Shown here: positions 5,867-7,732 of the stretch, piece by piece
Numbering within the stretch: the first letter of the stretch is position 1
How the letters are laid out: the number at the start of each line of letters is the position of its first letter
Made by a program: the position numbers and the translations under genes
Notes under the pieces: model-generated
Databases searched by the model: none
Seen by the model: only the letters and a program-made list of their open reading frames with translations
Told to the model about the DNA's origin: nothing
Source: an uncultured Clostridiaceae bacterium
GTDB lineage: Bacteria; Bacillota; Clostridia; Lachnospirales; Lachnospiraceae
DNA length: 7,732 nucleotides
Assembly: GCA_949948825.1 (NCBI GenBank)
Contig: CATLIJ010000111.1
Span: forward strand, 1-7,732
Direction: 5' to 3'

Positions 5867-7114
5867 ATGATTGTAGAACTGGTTTCCGTAGGAACAGAAC
5901 TGCTGTTAGGCAATATTGTGAACACCAACACCCAGTTTCTGGCAGAGCAGTGCGCCGGACTTGGGCTGTCCATGTATCATCAGGTGACAGTGGGAGACAA
6001 TGAGGAGCGGCTGTCAGAGGTGGTCCGCACAGCCCTCAACCGGTCGGATCTTGTGATTCTTACCGGGGGACTGGGCCCTACAGAGGATGATCTGACAAAA
6101 GAGGTCTGTGCCAAGGTCCTGGGGCTTCCCTTAAGAGAGGATTCCCACACCAGGCAAAGGATTGAGGCTTATCTGAAAAACGGCATTTTTAAAGAAATTC
6201 CGGACAACAACTGGAAGCAGGCCATGGTTCCCAAGGGAGCCATTGTTCTGGATAATCCCAATGGCACTGCGCCCGGGCTGATTCTGGAAAGGGGGAACCA
6301 GGCAGTCATTCTTCTGCCCGGACCGCCGTCAGAGCTGTATCCTTTGTTTCGGGAGCAGGTGTATCCTTATCTGAAGAAATTACAGCCAGAGGTGATTCGC
6401 TCTCAGATGGTGAAAATCTGCGGTGTAGGGGAAAGCCAGGTGGAGGATCAGCTGCTGGATCTGATTGACCAGCAGACAAACCCTACCATAGCCACTTATG
6501 CCAAGACCGGGGAGGTCCATCTGCGGGTGACAGCCCGGGCAAAAAATGACGAGGAGGCTAAACGGCTGGCAAAACCAGTGATAAAGGAAATCAAAAGCCG
6601 TTTTGGGGACAATATTTATTCTGTGCGGGAGGAGGAAACTCTGGAGATGGCGCTGGTGCGGCTTTTGCAGAAGTATGAGCTGACTGTGACCACAGCAGAA
6701 TCCTGCACAGGCGGTCTGATTGCAGGCCGCATTGTGAATGTTCCGGGAGCTTCTGATGTGTTCCGGGAGGGATTTGTGACCTATTCCAACAAGGCAAAGC
6801 GGAAATACCTGGATGTAAGCAAAAGCACTTTGAAAAAATACGGGGCAGTCAGCAGCGAGACAGCCCGGGAGATGGCCATTGGCGGGGTGTTTGCAGCTGA
6901 CTGCGACGCCTGTGTGGCTGTGACTGGCATTGCCGGCCCGGACGGGGGAAGCGAGGAAAAGCCTGTGGGACTGGTTTACATCGCCGCCTGCGTGAAGGGA
7001 AAGGTTACAGTGAAAAAATATCAGTTCAGAGGCAACCGGGCCAAGGTCCGGGAGATGGCAGTGGTGCGGGCATTGGATTTGCTGCGGCGGTCCATTCTGG
7101 AACAGTACCGGTAA
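5867..7114 (+). CDS. cinA: CinA: competence/damage-inducible protein with nicotinamide-nucleotide amidohydrolase domain
   Basis: A two-domain, full-length CinA of 415 residues. Residues 1 to about 170 form the MoaB/MogA-like domain (COG1058), with MIVELVSVGTELLLGNIVNT, LTGGLGPTEDDLTKE (65-79) and PGPPSEL (151-157). A short middle region follows, then the PncC amidohydrolase domain from about 255, with the catalytic-serine motif TAESCTGG (276-283; the Ser is 279), FVTYSNKAK and TGIAGPDGG (353-361). In other bacteria such proteins hydrolyse NMN to nicotinate mononucleotide in pyridine-nucleotide recycling, and the N-terminal domain has ADP-ribose pyrophosphatase activity in some members. The ATG lies two bases after the pgsA stop. 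AGGAGG at 5849-5854, inside pgsA, is 12 bases away, a long spacing. In several Firmicutes cinA is followed by recA; here an unrelated ORF follows. Confidence 0.96.
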   Translation: MIVELVSVGTELLLGNIVNTNTQFLAEQCAGLGLSMYHQVTVGDNEERLSEVVRTALNRSDLVILTGGLGPTEDDLTKEVCAKVLGLPLREDSHTRQRIEAYLKNGIFKEIPDNNWKQAMVPKGAIVLDNPNGTAPGLILERGNQAVILLPGPPSELYPLFREQVYPYLKKLQPEVIRSQMVKICGVGESQVEDQLLDLIDQQTNPTIATYAKTGEVHLRVTARAKNDEEAKRLAKPVIKEIKSRFGDNIYSVREEETLEMALVRLLQKYELTVTTAESCTGGLIAGRIVNVPGASDVFREGFVTYSNKAKRKYLDVSKSTLKKYGAVSSETAREMAIGGVFAADCDACVAVTGIAGPDGGSEEKPVGLVYIAACVKGKVTVKKYQFRGNRAKVREMAVVRALDLLRRSILEQYR

Positions 7115-7129
7115 GGAGGAGAAAAAGAC

Positions 7130-7732
7130 ATGGCACATAACTGGAAGCGGCAGGCATCTCTGGCTTATGGCTGCGCTTTGACGCGGCTTGCTTTGAATCT
7201 GTATTTGCATTTTGAAGAATGGTCCGGGTCCCTGGAGGAAAAGCTTCCCTGGCAGAAGGAGCTGGAAGAATCCTATATGAAGCTGCTTGGCAGATATCTT
7301 TCCGGGGAGAGAGAGGAGCTTTTGGAAGCCCTGGATGATTTTCGTGCCAGAGTTCAGAAGGAGACTTCCTCAGTGATGGCTTATTCTGACGGATTTCTGA
7401 TTTATGAATATGCTTTAAACCGGGTGGAGCGCAGATTTAAAAAGAGCATGTCCATTGATGTGGAGGAAAAGGCTTTTGTGGGAAATCTGATGCGCTATGT
7501 GGCTTCTGCAAAGGATGGGGCTGTGCAGAACCAACGGATTGGGCAGATTGTGGGGCAGCTGCCGGTGCGCTTTACCAGACAGAAGTATTTTGCTATGATT
7601 CACGATGGGCTGACTTCTTATATTGGTTCTGATCTGGCAGGCTTGGAGGATATGATGTTTCTGCTGAAAAGCGGAAGCATGGCAGCCCTGAAGGAGGGAT
7701 TTCGGGAAGAATACACGGAATTTAATGAGATT
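7130..7732 (+). CDS. Conserved-looking protein of unknown function (partial, 3' end outside window)
   Basis: An open frame runs from ATG 7130 to the window edge without a stop: 201 codons so far. AAGGAGG at 7113-7119, overlapping the cinA stop, is 10 bases upstream, so it is very likely translated from the same transcript as cinA. The start reads MAHNWKRQASLAYGCALTRL. The protein is hydrophilic and looks mostly alpha-helical, with heptad-like Leu/Glu stretches (about 34-80), no signal peptide and no clear membrane segment, so it is probably cytoplasmic. The most distinctive stretch is IGQIVGQLPVRFTRQKYF (137-154), followed by HDGLTSYIGSDLAGLEDMMF (158-177). I have an unsure impression that LPVR-T-containing proteins of this kind occur near cinA in other Lachnospiraceae. 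I recognise no catalytic motif and assign no function. Confidence 0.85.
   Translation, partial: MAHNWKRQASLAYGCALTRLALNLYLHFEEWSGSLEEKLPWQKELEESYMKLLGRYLSGEREELLEALDDFRARVQKETSSVMAYSDGFLIYEYALNRVERRFKKSMSIDVEEKAFVGNLMRYVASAKDGAVQNQRIGQIVGQLPVRFTRQKYFAMIHDGLTSYIGSDLAGLEDMMFLLKSGSMAALKEGFREEYTEFNEI

Noticed and set aside
6380..7210. Long antisense frame of 276 codons opposite cinA
   Set aside because: It is the mirror of the cinA coding frame, lacks a ribosome binding site and any family features, and is Cys/His/Pro/Gln-rich as expected for an antisense shadow.

Overview
This looks like a chromosomal housekeeping stretch from an anaerobic, spore-forming Clostridia member, most likely a Lachnospiraceae species. 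The reasons are the gene order yicC-gmk-rpoZ-rimO-pgsA-cinA, the Lachnospiraceae-style omega subunit (start MLHPSYTDL), the YlmC/YmxH sporulation-family gene, a Gram-positive lipoprotein with a Thr/Ala/Glu linker, and strong AGGAGG-type ribosome binding sites. GC content appears moderate. All genes supported here are on the + strand.

Layout. (1) Positions 1-1172 are the end of a methionine ABC importer operon: the last 50 codons of the permease (metI), a hairpin-bearing spacer, then the substrate-binding lipoprotein metQ. (2) Positions 1173-1507 are non-coding and hold several consecutive inverted repeats, a small tandem repeat and possibly the operon terminator. (3) Positions 1508-1770 hold a small PRC-barrel gene of the YlmC/YmxH family. 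Its natural start is out of frame with its body because of a run of nine A residues. (4) A near-consensus sigma-A promoter at 1817-1845 starts the second transcription unit: yicC (RNase family), gmk (guanylate kinase) and rpoZ (omega subunit of RNA polymerase, with a long charged tail). (5) An intrinsic-terminator-like hairpin lies between rpoZ and rimO. (6) rimO (S12 methylthiotransferase), pgsA (phosphatidylglycerophosphate synthase) and cinA (NMN amidohydrolase/CinA) follow, tightly coupled by overlap or 2-nt spacing. (7) The window ends inside an uncharacterised ORF of at least 201 codons with its own ribosome binding site.

How the genes work together. Region 1 imports methionine. The long cluster combines basic functions with no shared pathway: RNA decay, GMP to GDP phosphorylation, RNA polymerase assembly, ribosome modification, anionic phospholipid synthesis and NAD-cycle salvage. 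It reads as a growth-related operon.

I found no mobile element, CRISPR array, tRNA or rRNA, and no convincing new multi-gene system. The points most worth a second look are the A9 frameshift in the YlmC/YmxH gene, the terminator-like element inside the rpoZ-rimO junction, the charged omega tail, and the unknown gene after cinA.
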